Below, in pieces: positions 7,476 to 15,983 of a stretch of DNA of 64,000 nt (position 1 is the stretch's first letter; every line of letters begins with the position of its first letter). Source of the DNA: Bacteroidota bacterium (GTDB taxonomy: Bacteria > Bacteroidota > Bacteroidia > Cytophagales > Cyclobacteriaceae); NCBI GenBank assembly GCA_024280115.1, contig JAJRQT010000018.1:1-64000 (forward strand), read 5' to 3'. The notes beneath the pieces are model-generated. The model was not told where the DNA came from. It ran no database searches and saw only the letters and a list, made by a program, of their open reading frames with translations. A program made the translations under genes and the position numbers.

Positions 7476-10400
7476 ATGGCTATGTCATCATTAGGAAAAA
7501 TTCTCAGCGTCACTTTTTTTTATTTATTAACGGTAGCATTTGCATTTGGCCAGGGTTATGAAAAGGCTGGGGAGAATGTCAATTCGACAAATTTTTCATG
7601 GCCTGATGGCAAAAACATTGCTATTAGCCTGACCTTCGACGATGCGAGATTGAGCCAGATTGATAAGGGCATTCCAGTACTGGACAAATATAATGTGAAA
7701 GGCACGTTTTACCTTTCTCCTGAGGCCATGATGGAACGCAAGGAAGGCTGGAAAAATGCCATAAAAAACGGTCATGACATTGGCAACCATTCCCTGATTC
7801 ATCCATGTACAGGCAATTTTCCCTTTGCCCGGGAAAAGGCAATTGAGAATTATTCGCTTATGGATATGGGCATTGAATTGGACTCTGCAAATCATATAAT
7901 TAAGCATATCTTAGGTGTAAGCCCTGTCTCATTTGCCTACCCATGTGGACAGACCTATATTGGAAGGGGGCTTCAAACTCAAAGCTATGTGCCACTTATA
8001 GCTGCCCGTTTTAAAACAGGACGTACCTGGCTGGATGAAGGTCCAAATGATCCGGCGTTTTGTGATCTGTCTCAACTCACCGGCATTGAATTAGATGGGA
8101 AATCTTTTCAGCAAGTTAAGGTATTAATAGACGATGCACGAGAGAAGGGCAGTTGGCTGATTCTTGCAGGGCATGAGATGAATGAAGGTGGACGCCAAAC
8201 TTCTATTCTTTCCACCATCGATTCCATATGCCGGTACGCCATGAATCCGGTGAATGGAATTTGGATAGATCATGTGAAAAACATCGGTGATTATGTGCGT
8301 GAAAAACGCGGATTACCCATCCATCCGGAAATGCTGCCTTATCAGGATCCATCTCTGACTATTCCTCAAAGGATCGATGATCTGATTTCCAGGATGACAC
8401 TTGCAGAAAAAATTGGCCAGCTCAACATGCCATGCGGATACTTTAGCGAGCTTGGCAACACTGCAGAGGAAAAACAAGCAGGGTCCAAGAGATTTGCAGA
8501 GGGAACCTTTTTGGACGGTATCGGACCTGGAGGTGGTTTTTTCACACTTGCAAATCACGCGCTATTAAAAGGACCGGTGCAACAAGCAAATTATTTCAAT
8601 GAACTTCAGAAAATTTCCATTGAAAAAACCAGGCTAAAAATCCCATTATTACAAACTGAAGAAGGCACACACGGATTAATGTGCTCAGGAGGAACAATTT
8701 TTCCAGAAGGGCTTGCTTTAGGAAGTACATGGAATCTCGGGTTATTTAAAGAAGTTTATGAAACTGCAGCCAGAGAAGCCCGGGCTGTAGGGATTCATCA
8801 ATTATTTACCCTTGTAATAGAACCGAACCGTGATCCACGGCTAGGGAGAAACCAGGAAGGATACGGCGAAGATCCCTTTTTGTGTGCTCAAATAGCTAAA
8901 ACCATTGTCAGGGCTGTGCAAGGATATGACATTTCCAGAAATGATAAAGTAGTCGCAGGATTATGCCATTATCCTGGCCAAGGCCAGCCTGTGAGCGGTC
9001 TGGAACGAGGGGCTATGGAAATTTCTGAACGGACTCTGCGAGAAGTTTTCCTTCCTCCATGGGAGGCGGGAGTAAAAGAAGCCGGGGCATTGGGAGTGAT
9101 GGCTACCTACCCTACTATTGACGGAGTTCCAATTCACAGCTCAAGTGAAGTACTTACAGAAATACTTCGGGGAGAGCTCGAATTTGAAGGTTTGGTGTTG
9201 AGTGAGGGCAATGGTGTAAACACTTTGGTCTATACGGGTTTGGCCGAAACTGAAAAAGAAGCCGCAGCGCTTGCTGCCAATGCGGGAATGGACGTCAGTA
9301 TTTCTTTTGATCAGGGTTATTTTCGTGAAATGATTGAAAATGTAGAAGAAGGACAAGTATCTATGGAAACCATCGACCGGTCCGTGAGGAGGGTACTGGA
9401 AGTAAAATTCAGGTTGGGATTATTTGAAAATCCATTTGCAGATCCTGAAAGAGCTAAGGTGGCTTCACATACTTTAGAACACCAAGAATTGGCATTGCAA
9501 GCAGCCCGGGAGGGAATTGTACTTTTGAAAAATGAAAATAGTTTATTGCCCCTGAGTAAAAACCTGAAATCAATTGCAGTCATAGGACCAAATGCCAACG
9601 ATGAAAAAAACCAACTGGGTGACTATACTTCAAATGTCGTATTACAGGACATCGTTACAGTTTTAGATGGAATTAAAAATAAATTATCTGCCACTGCAAA
9701 AATCAACTATGTAAAAGGCTGCAATGTGATAGGTCATGAGTTGGATGAAATTAATGAAGCTGTAAAAGCAGCCAAAAGATCCGAAGTTGCCATTGTGGTT
9801 TTGGGTGAAAATGAATGGCAAAAAGCAGATAAACAAGGGACAGATGGAGAAGGGTATGATGTGGCCACGCTTGAGTTAACCGGAAAACAAAAAGAACTGG
9901 TGATGAAAGTCCAAGCGACGGGAACGCCAACCATCGTGGTGTTGATCAATGGACGTCCACTGGCAACGCCATGGATTTCCGATAGTATTCCGGCTATTTT
10001 GGAAGCATGGATTCCCGGTGAAAAAGGTGGCGATGCCATTGCCGATGTATTGTTCGGCGATTATAATCCGAGTGGCAAATTGACTGTTACCATTCCCAGG
10101 CATGCGGGTCAGTTGCCTGTTTATTATAATCAAAAACCTTCGAAAAAATACTGGCTGGAAGAAGGCTGGGGCAATTCCTATGCAGATATTGATCACCGGC
10201 CACTTTATAATTTTGGCTTTGGTTTGAGCTATTCTAAATTTGAATACAGTAATATTCAAATTACACCGGAGTCAACAGGATCTCATGGAAAATTTACCAT
10301 TTTGGCCGATGTTAAAAATGTAAGTAACAGGGCAGGTAGTGAGGTTGTACAACTTTATATCCGGGATAAGATCAGCACGGTGGTCAGGCCTGTAAAAGAA

Positions 10401-10589
10401 TTAAAAGGATTTACTAAAATCAACCTTAAACCTGGTGAAATAAAAACCGTGAGTTTTGAACTGGGATTTAAAGAATTGAAATTGCTGGACAGAGACATGA
10501 ACTGGGTAGTTGAACCCGGCGAATTTCGGGTAATGATTGGCAGCTCTTCAGAGGATATTAAATTAAAGGGGATCATTAATATAAAATAA
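7476..10589 (+). CDS. Secreted polysaccharide deacetylase (CE4-like) fused to GH3 beta-glucosidase-like enzyme
   Basis: This 1037-residue two-enzyme fusion begins with a signal peptide (about 1-25, ending AFAFGQG). The NodB/CE4-like domain (about 40-285) retains the metal triad Asp56, His105, His109 (TFDDA, HSLIHP) with the partner Asp55. The GH3 part (about 295-1035) has the TIM barrel with NRDPRLGRNQEGYGEDP, the alpha/beta sandwich with an acid/base candidate Glu792 in DGEGYD, and a C-terminal fibronectin-III-like domain. Two barrel positions differ from classical GH3: the nucleophile motif SDW reads SEG (Glu577), and the substrate-binding KH pair reads CH (Cys497-His498). Separate CE4 and GH3 proteins are common; the fusion suggests coupled de-acylation and exo-hydrolysis of one substrate. 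Either domain may be catalytically modified. Confidence 0.9.
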   Translation: MAMSSLGKILSVTFFYLLTVAFAFGQGYEKAGENVNSTNFSWPDGKNIAISLTFDDARLSQIDKGIPVLDKYNVKGTFYLSPEAMMERKEGWKNAIKNGHDIGNHSLIHPCTGNFPFAREKAIENYSLMDMGIELDSANHIIKHILGVSPVSFAYPCGQTYIGRGLQTQSYVPLIAARFKTGRTWLDEGPNDPAFCDLSQLTGIELDGKSFQQVKVLIDDAREKGSWLILAGHEMNEGGRQTSILSTIDSICRYAMNPVNGIWIDHVKNIGDYVREKRGLPIHPEMLPYQDPSLTIPQRIDDLISRMTLAEKIGQLNMPCGYFSELGNTAEEKQAGSKRFAEGTFLDGIGPGGGFFTLANHALLKGPVQQANYFNELQKISIEKTRLKIPLLQTEEGTHGLMCSGGTIFPEGLALGSTWNLGLFKEVYETAAREARAVGIHQLFTLVIEPNRDPRLGRNQEGYGEDPFLCAQIAKTIVRAVQGYDISRNDKVVAGLCHYPGQGQPVSGLERGAMEISERTLREVFLPPWEAGVKEAGALGVMATYPTIDGVPIHSSSEVLTEILRGELEFEGLVLSEGNGVNTLVYTGLAETEKEAAALAANAGMDVSISFDQGYFREMIENVEEGQVSMETIDRSVRRVLEVKFRLGLFENPFADPERAKVASHTLEHQELALQAAREGIVLLKNENSLLPLSKNLKSIAVIGPNANDEKNQLGDYTSNVVLQDIVTVLDGIKNKLSATAKINYVKGCNVIGHELDEINEAVKAAKRSEVAIVVLGENEWQKADKQGTDGEGYDVATLELTGKQKELVMKVQATGTPTIVVLINGRPLATPWISDSIPAILEAWIPGEKGGDAIADVLFGDYNPSGKLTVTIPRHAGQLPVYYNQKPSKKYWLEEGWGNSYADIDHRPLYNFGFGLSYSKFEYSNIQITPESTGSHGKFTILADVKNVSNRAGSEVVQLYIRDKISTVVRPVKELKGFTKINLKPGEIKTVSFELGFKELKLLDRDMNWVVEPGEFRVMIGSSSEDIKLKGIINIK

Positions 10590-10643
10590 GCGATTTGAAT
10601 CACGCAAAAAAAATTGAAATACCAGAACTAAAATAAATAAACA

Positions 10644-11930
10644 ATGAAAACTTTGACTAAAAAACTAGCATGGATTCCGCTTCTTGGAATTATAATTTTA
10701 TTCCTTTGTTTCATTTCCTCAACAATGGAGAAAAATAGTGTTACCAGTACTCTCTTAGCCGGAGCGGCAAAGGTAAATATCACACCTAAAACCCCGATCC
10801 CCATGAGCGGATACGGTGCCCGGCATGATCCATTTAAAGGTGTACATGATTCACTTTATGTAACTGCAACTGTTTTTAGTGATAAAACCCAAAAAACGGT
10901 CATCATTACCACAGATCTGCTCTATTTTAAAAATGACTTCTATAAAAAAACCATCCAAAAGATTGAAGAAGCTACAGGTATAAAAAAAGAATTTATTTTG
11001 TTGAGCTCAAACCATAATCACGGTGGACCTGTTACCAATGTTTATGATCATGAAACTGCACCACAGATAAAAATCTACATTGATGAATTGCAGCAAAACA
11101 TTGTAAATGCTGTAGTACAGGCCATCGAAAAATTAGAACCCGCAATGATCGGGATGGGAAAGGGAACCTGCAAGATGAACATCAACCGGAGGGCAAGACT
11201 GGCCGATGGTAGTATAGGGCTAGGACGCAATCCAGATGGACCGTGTGATCATGATGTTTCCGTAATGCGGATAGATGACTTGAATAGAAAACCAATCGCC
11301 ATTTTTGTGAACTGGCCCTGTCATGGTACAGTGACCGGACCCAATAATTATCTGATTAACGGTGACTGGCCGGGTGCAACAGCCAGATATGTGGAAAAAG
11401 TTTTTGGAAATGATGTAATAGTACCCGTAACAGCAGGTGCATCCGCCGATATAAATCCGATCTATGGGCCAAACAGCAAATTCAGGGATATTGAAGCCAC
11501 CGGGATGTTGTTGGGGGAAGAAATAGAGCGGGTTGTCAATAGCACGAAGACTTTCCCAAATGGAAATATCGAGGCTAAAATGATAACAATAATGGCCAAC
11601 GGGAAAAAACCGCAGAAAAGCACATTTCCAAATCAGAAGCTGGAATCCGGGGATAACGTTCAGATTAATTTAGCGGTTTTAAAAGTAGGTGATGTTGTAT
11701 TTGCAGGTGTATCCGGTGAACTGATGACAGAGATCGGCATGCGTATTAAGGAAGAATCTCCTTTTAAAAATACAGTGATAATAACGCATTGTAACGGCCA
11801 CAGTGGATACCTCTGTACAAATCGTTCCTATCCGGAGGGAGGCTATGAGGTGATGGTATCCCGCACCATGCCCGGAACGGAATACCTGATTTCTAACAAT
11901 CTGAAGAGCATGATTCATTCTTTAAAGTAA
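10644..11930 (+). CDS. Neutral/alkaline non-lysosomal ceramidase-like secreted protein
   Basis: This 428-residue protein has an N-terminal hydrophobic anchor or signal (about 9-28). The ceramidase_alk N-terminal domain is recognisable from AGAAKVNITPKTPIPMSGY, the zinc-site motif SSNHNHGGP, FVNWPCHGTV, and the nucleophile-region stretch TAGASADINPIYG. Full ceramidases have about 650-700 residues including a C-terminal immunoglobulin-like domain, which is absent here. Short relatives are common next to carbohydrate genes, and their substrates are uncertain. The gene starts 54 bp after the deacetylase-GH3 gene on the same strand, so co-transcription is likely. Confidence 0.85.
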   Translation: MKTLTKKLAWIPLLGIIILFLCFISSTMEKNSVTSTLLAGAAKVNITPKTPIPMSGYGARHDPFKGVHDSLYVTATVFSDKTQKTVIITTDLLYFKNDFYKKTIQKIEEATGIKKEFILLSSNHNHGGPVTNVYDHETAPQIKIYIDELQQNIVNAVVQAIEKLEPAMIGMGKGTCKMNINRRARLADGSIGLGRNPDGPCDHDVSVMRIDDLNRKPIAIFVNWPCHGTVTGPNNYLINGDWPGATARYVEKVFGNDVIVPVTAGASADINPIYGPNSKFRDIEATGMLLGEEIERVVNSTKTFPNGNIEAKMITIMANGKKPQKSTFPNQKLESGDNVQINLAVLKVGDVVFAGVSGELMTEIGMRIKEESPFKNTVIITHCNGHSGYLCTNRSYPEGGYEVMVSRTMPGTEYLISNNLKSMIHSLK

Positions 11931-12305
11931 ATGAAGTAATTGATGCCGCACCGATACATCTGCCCGGCAATAAAGCTTCTCGATAATCCTCGGACCTGCC
12001 TGCTGTAGGCAGGTTTATTCCGAGGTCTGTCTGCAAAATTCATTAACCAAAATAACTCAGATAAAACCAGCAAAAAGTAAAAGCCATTTATTCAAATAAA
12101 GTCCTGCGAAAATGAAGATCCTTTGCAGATTGCTGCCAGATACAACACCGATACATCGGGGCGGCAATTATCGTCTTCAAAAAACAATATAAGTGAAACA
12201 TCGGGTGTTTGATGGCAGGCCCTTCCCTGGTCCCAATTGTTAATTCACCCTACCTTTTCGATTGAGTCGTTTTTAATTCATCCTATTAAAAAGTAATTTC
12301 AACCC
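11931..12305. other. Intergenic region with direct and inverted repeats
   Basis: No gene is visible. It holds two copies of a sequence reading CACCGATACATC followed by a CGGCAAT block (11949-11970 and 12146-12167), which flank a strong palindrome listed separately. The composition is more GC-rich around these repeats than in neighbouring gaps. Confidence 0.45.
11988..12025. repeat. REP-like palindrome (CCTGCCT/AGGCAGG family)
   Basis: CCTCGGA (11988-11994) continues into CCTGCCT (11995-12001); after a 5-nt loop come AGGCAGG (12007-12013) and TCCGAGG (12019-12025). The stem has 14 pairs with a 5-nt bulge. The same core recurs in altered form at 18396-18415, 49078-49090 and 49763-49785. Confidence 0.7.
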
Positions 12306-13319
12306 ATGGCGAAAGTAATCATTGGCATACACGGTTTGGGCAATAAGCCACCAAAAGAAAAACTGGAGGATTGGTGGAAGAAAGCCATGATCGAAGGGCT
12401 GGAAAAGCTAAATAAACCATATGACTTCCCCAAATTCGAATTGGTGTATTGGGCTGATATTCTTTATGACAAACCATTGGATGAGGGCATAGAAGACAGG
12501 GATAACGCTTATTTTCTCAGTGAAAGATACATCCCCGGATCCCCGGATTTTGAACCTGAAGATAATTCTCTCCGGCAAAAGGTGTTGGACTTTCTTGAGG
12601 GACAGCTCGACAAATTATTTTTAAATGATGATCTCACAATTAATTATACAGGAATATCAGATGCCATTATTCATCGCTATTTTAAAGACCTGGAGATTTA
12701 TTTTGCGGAAGAATGTTTCGACAAAAATGATATTCGGTGCAAAGCGCGAAAACTCATACGCGAACGACTGATCGAAGTCATCAAAAAGTATAAAGGCTAT
12801 GACATTGTACTGATAGGTCATTCCATGGGATCTATTGTAGCTTATGATGTACTTACATTTTTATTGCCAGAGGTCAGTATTTATACATTTATAACCATCG
12901 GATCTCCATTGGGATTTCCGGTGATTCAGGGAAAAATTGCAGCAGAGTGGAACACCAAACGATTGGTTCCTCCAAAACTGAAAACGCCCCCGGGAGTAAA
13001 AAAACATTGGTATAACTTCGCCGACTTAAAAGATAAAGTGGCTTTAATATATCAATTAGGCAATAATTATAAGGCCAATTGGAGAGGCGTCAAACCCCGG
13101 GATTTTGTAGTAAATAATGATTATGAAATCGAAAATGAATTCAATCCGCACAAGTCTTTTGGGTATTTAAGAACGCTTCAACTTTCGCAAGTATTATTTC
13201 AATATATCGATCCCAAGAAAAGAAATATTTTTAGTCGGGTTAAATTCTTTTTTAGAAAAAATATTTCTTTTCAGTCCAATCACAATGACCATCCTATTAT
13301 TCAGGAATCACTAAAATAA
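12306..13319 (+). CDS. Alpha/beta-hydrolase (lipase/esterase-like)
   Basis: This 337-residue cytosolic protein opens with the oxyanion-hole-type strand IIGIHGLGN. The nucleophile elbow is IGHSMGS within YDIVLIGHSMGSIVAYDVL, where Ser is the predicted catalytic residue. An Asp (FADLKDKVAL region) and a His near the C-terminus (NPHKSFGYLR) could complete the triad. There is no signal peptide. The family hydrolyses esters or lipids; the substrate is unknown. Its last 23 bases overlap the 3' end of the convergent histidine-kinase gene. A decayed copy of its C-terminal 55 codons lies at 15169-15333, on the other side of that kinase. Confidence 0.85.
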   Translation: MAKVIIGIHGLGNKPPKEKLEDWWKKAMIEGLEKLNKPYDFPKFELVYWADILYDKPLDEGIEDRDNAYFLSERYIPGSPDFEPEDNSLRQKVLDFLEGQLDKLFLNDDLTINYTGISDAIIHRYFKDLEIYFAEECFDKNDIRCKARKLIRERLIEVIKKYKGYDIVLIGHSMGSIVAYDVLTFLLPEVSIYTFITIGSPLGFPVIQGKIAAEWNTKRLVPPKLKTPPGVKKHWYNFADLKDKVALIYQLGNNYKANWRGVKPRDFVVNNDYEIENEFNPHKSFGYLRTLQLSQVLFQYIDPKKRNIFSRVKFFFRKNISFQSNHNDHPIIQESLK

Positions 13320-14907
13320 ATTTGCTGCCTACGCCTTCGACAGATTCTACAGTTAATTTTGCGCCAATTTTATTCGCAGATTCTTTGGCTATATACAGCC
13401 CCAATCCAGAACCGGATCTTTCAGAAGATGCCCGGTAGAACATATTAAATATTTTATCTAAAAATTCCTTTGGAATACCATGGCCATTATCTTCTACAGT
13501 AATTTCTACAAAAGAATCAACCCTTTTTGATGTAATCTTTACTATTGCGGATGGCTCTCCATGGCTAAACTTTATTGCATTGGAAATTAAATTATTCAAA
13601 ATGATTTTCATTCTAAATTCATCAGCCAAAATGACTTTTAACTCGAGACCTGATAAATCAAAATTTAAGTGATCGAACCCATCTATAAAGCGGTGGTTTG
13701 CAATAATGTCTTTGACGACTAGTTCAAGATAGATTTTGGATCTGGTGACTTTAAGCCTCGAACTTCTGGAAAAGTCTAGTACCTCCCCGATGAATTGATC
13801 TAACCTATCGGCACTTTCCTCAATTTTTAAAGCATAAACTTTGTAGTTGACAGGGTTGTCATCTAGTTGCATTAATTGTGTTAGTCCCTTTATTGATTTT
13901 AATGGCGCACTTATGTCATGAGAAATACTGTAAACAAAACTATCGAGCTCCCTATTGATTTTTTCAACATTTCTAATCTGATGCTGAATGTTGTATTGCG
14001 ACTGTCTGTAATCACTAATTACGCGTCCACATATGATGGAAAATATGGAAAGGAGGCTGATCCCCAAATAGATTTCTATTAAATCATTCTGATTAAAATA
14101 AAGGTTGGTCGGCTGCTTGAATATTGATGCTGGAATAAAATAAGTAGTGATTAAAATCAACAGGTTGATTTGAGTGGTAGGCCCAAAGCCATGTTTGACA
14201 GCGACAAATAATGAAATCAGAGCAAATATGTACCAATATTTACTAAAATCAATGTATAGCGAAAGTAAAACAACAACTAAAAATATTGTAACCATTTCAA
14301 TATAAAAATATTTGGATAGGTGGACTATTTCAATGCTTTCGAATTTCGCATTTGCTTGCCTCCACTTATTGAAAGGTTTTGATAAATAATATAAAATAGG
14401 CATAGTTATCACAACTGAAGGCATAAAATCTCCTATCCAGGAGGTTAGATAACTCTCCCAAATTTCACCAGCGTTTAATTCACCATAGTAGGTCAATATT
14501 AACTTTATTAAAAAAAGTTGAACAGTTAGTGGTATGGCAATTCCCAGGATTAAAAACTTAATGACATTGTTCAGATCAGGTAGCCAAAACTTACCATTTG
14601 CTAATTTGATGAAGAGAAACCAAGAGAGAAACACGAAAATTGTTTCGGGAATGCCAAATATCGGCCACGAAAAAATACTGACATGGCCCCAAAAATAGGA
14701 GTTGATAAAAGTGTTCAGATAGACAAGAATTAATGCGCGCGGTCCGAGCCAATAAATTAAAATTATGCCTATGGAAAAAGGAAGATAAACATCTGCAGTA
14801 CCTGGGGTATAAAGAAAAAAAATAGAATATTCTGAGGCTAATTGCAGAAGGGAAAAAGCAGCAACCCAAATCCACCAGGGCTGATTTGACATTATTTTAT
14901 TTGGCAT
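13297..14907 (-). CDS. Membrane histidine kinase with MASE1-type sensor
   Basis: This 536-residue protein has about eight transmembrane helices in residues 10-305, forming a MASE1-like integral membrane sensor. These are followed by a HisKA domain with the phosphoacceptor His330 in SISHDISAPL, and an HATPase_c domain with N-box NNLISNAIKF, G1 DNGHGIP and G2 SGSGLGLYI. It autophosphorylates in response to an unknown membrane signal. No response regulator is adjacent, so it is an orphan kinase; the LytTR regulator at 51993-52715 is far away and not an obvious partner. The gene is convergent with the hydrolase and overlaps its end. Confidence 0.92.
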   Translation of the reverse strand: MPNKIMSNQPWWIWVAAFSLLQLASEYSIFFLYTPGTADVYLPFSIGIILIYWLGPRALILVYLNTFINSYFWGHVSIFSWPIFGIPETIFVFLSWFLFIKLANGKFWLPDLNNVIKFLILGIAIPLTVQLFLIKLILTYYGELNAGEIWESYLTSWIGDFMPSVVITMPILYYLSKPFNKWRQANAKFESIEIVHLSKYFYIEMVTIFLVVVLLSLYIDFSKYWYIFALISLFVAVKHGFGPTTQINLLILITTYFIPASIFKQPTNLYFNQNDLIEIYLGISLLSIFSIICGRVISDYRQSQYNIQHQIRNVEKINRELDSFVYSISHDISAPLKSIKGLTQLMQLDDNPVNYKVYALKIEESADRLDQFIGEVLDFSRSSRLKVTRSKIYLELVVKDIIANHRFIDGFDHLNFDLSGLELKVILADEFRMKIILNNLISNAIKFSHGEPSAIVKITSKRVDSFVEITVEDNGHGIPKEFLDKIFNMFYRASSERSGSGLGLYIAKESANKIGAKLTVESVEGVGSKFILVIPE

Positions 14908-15168
14908 AATTACTACTGTCGATCGAAAATAGATAAATTTTATTAAAAAGAGGCCATTTTAAATTAATATGGTATAGGGTAATTTTCCAAATTATTCTAC
15001 CAAAAGAAAATCGACATGGGCTACATTGCAATACTTCCAAAAATACATGAATAAATAGATTCCAAGAAATACAAACCAGTACATATGATTATGAAAATAC
15101 CATTAAGTAATTAAACAAGGAAAACTCTTATTTTAAATGAATAGATGAGAGAATGACCTCTTTAGAAT

Positions 15169-15333
15169 TTTATAGTAAACAATGACTATCAGATCGAAAA
15201 TGAATTCAATCCTGCTAAGTCCTTTGGGTATTTAAGAACATTCGAATTTTCCGAGATTTTGTATAACTCTATAATTGAAAAAAGCTTTATAAATAAAATA
15301 TTATCCAGGTTTCTTCTCCTGTTCCGAAAATGA
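15169..15333 (+). pseudogene. Remnant of an alpha/beta-hydrolase gene C-terminus
   Basis: Translation gives FIVNNDYQIENEFNPAKSF then GYLRTFEFSE, ending RFLLLFRK and a stop. This closely matches the C-terminus of the intact hydrolase (FVVNNDYEIENEFNPHKSF, GYLRTLQLSQ, FFFRK). The frame is blocked upstream by TAG at 15163-15165 and no start is present. It is a dead 3' fragment of a paralogue, separated from the living copy by the histidine-kinase gene. The rest of the gap (14908-15168, 15334-15409) shows nothing further. Confidence 0.85.
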
Positions 15334-15409
15334 TATTAAAGGAAATTACTACTTTTAACCGCCTTCTAAATTCAGTCCGCAAACCAGCCTAATACCTTAA
15401 TAATAGCCC

Positions 15410-15425
15410 TATGATTGAAGTCATA
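15410..15425. promoter_or_regulatory. Candidate CRP/FNR-type operator upstream of norC
   Basis: TATGA-N6-TCATA is a perfect 5-5 dyad about 94 bp before the norC start. The spacing resembles CRP/FNR-family sites, which commonly control nor genes, but the half-sites do not match the FNR consensus TTGAT exactly. In AT-rich DNA a 5-bp dyad can be chance. Confidence 0.3.
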
Positions 15426-15518
15426 AGAGCCATTTAAAAACAAGTGAATATTTGCAAAAAAATCTTTTAACTCCAATTGTGGAGGTTATGCAAACTTTAC
15501 ACCTTAATCTTTTTAATT

Positions 15519-15953
15519 ATGTTATCTAAAAAGCAAGCGAAAATATTTTTCCTTGGAGGGACAATTCTATTTATGCTGATTTTTATTGGCATGTCTGTTC
15601 ATTCATTGATGGTCGGAATTCCAAAAAATACCAATGACAGTGAAATTAACGACCAGGTAAAACTTGGCAAACAATTGTGGGATAAGAACAATTGCATGGG
15701 TTGCCACACGATTATGGGAGAAGGCGCCTACTATGCGCCCGAACTTACGAGGGTTTACACAAGAAGGGGAGAAGCCTATATTCAGGCTGTTCTGACTGCT
15801 CCGGAAGGATGGGGATTCAGAGGTCGAAAAATGGTGAAATACGATTTTACCGAAGAGGAAGTAGCCGGACTTATGGCATTTTTAAAGTGGATGGATAAGA
15901 CGGATCTGAATGGATTCCCTCCAGAACCAAGCTTACCTGCTCCCTTACAATAA
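15519..15953 (+). CDS. norC: Nitric-oxide reductase cytochrome c subunit
   Basis: This 144-residue protein has one N-terminal membrane anchor (residues 8-32) and a periplasmic class I cytochrome c domain with the heme site CMGCH (Cys59, Cys62, His63). The flanking sequence CHTIMGEGAYYAPEL is typical of NorC. It passes electrons to NorB for 2 NO + 2 H+ + 2 e- to N2O + H2O. ATG 15519 is preferred over an upstream start because it gives the usual short cytoplasmic tail MLSKKQAK. It is the first gene of a six-gene nor operon, 30 bp before norB. Confidence 0.95.
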   Translation: MLSKKQAKIFFLGGTILFMLIFIGMSVHSLMVGIPKNTNDSEINDQVKLGKQLWDKNNCMGCHTIMGEGAYYAPELTRVYTRRGEAYIQAVLTAPEGWGFRGRKMVKYDFTEEEVAGLMAFLKWMDKTDLNGFPPEPSLPAPLQ

Positions 15954-15983
15954 TTTATCCTGGTTTTTTAAAATTAAAATATT

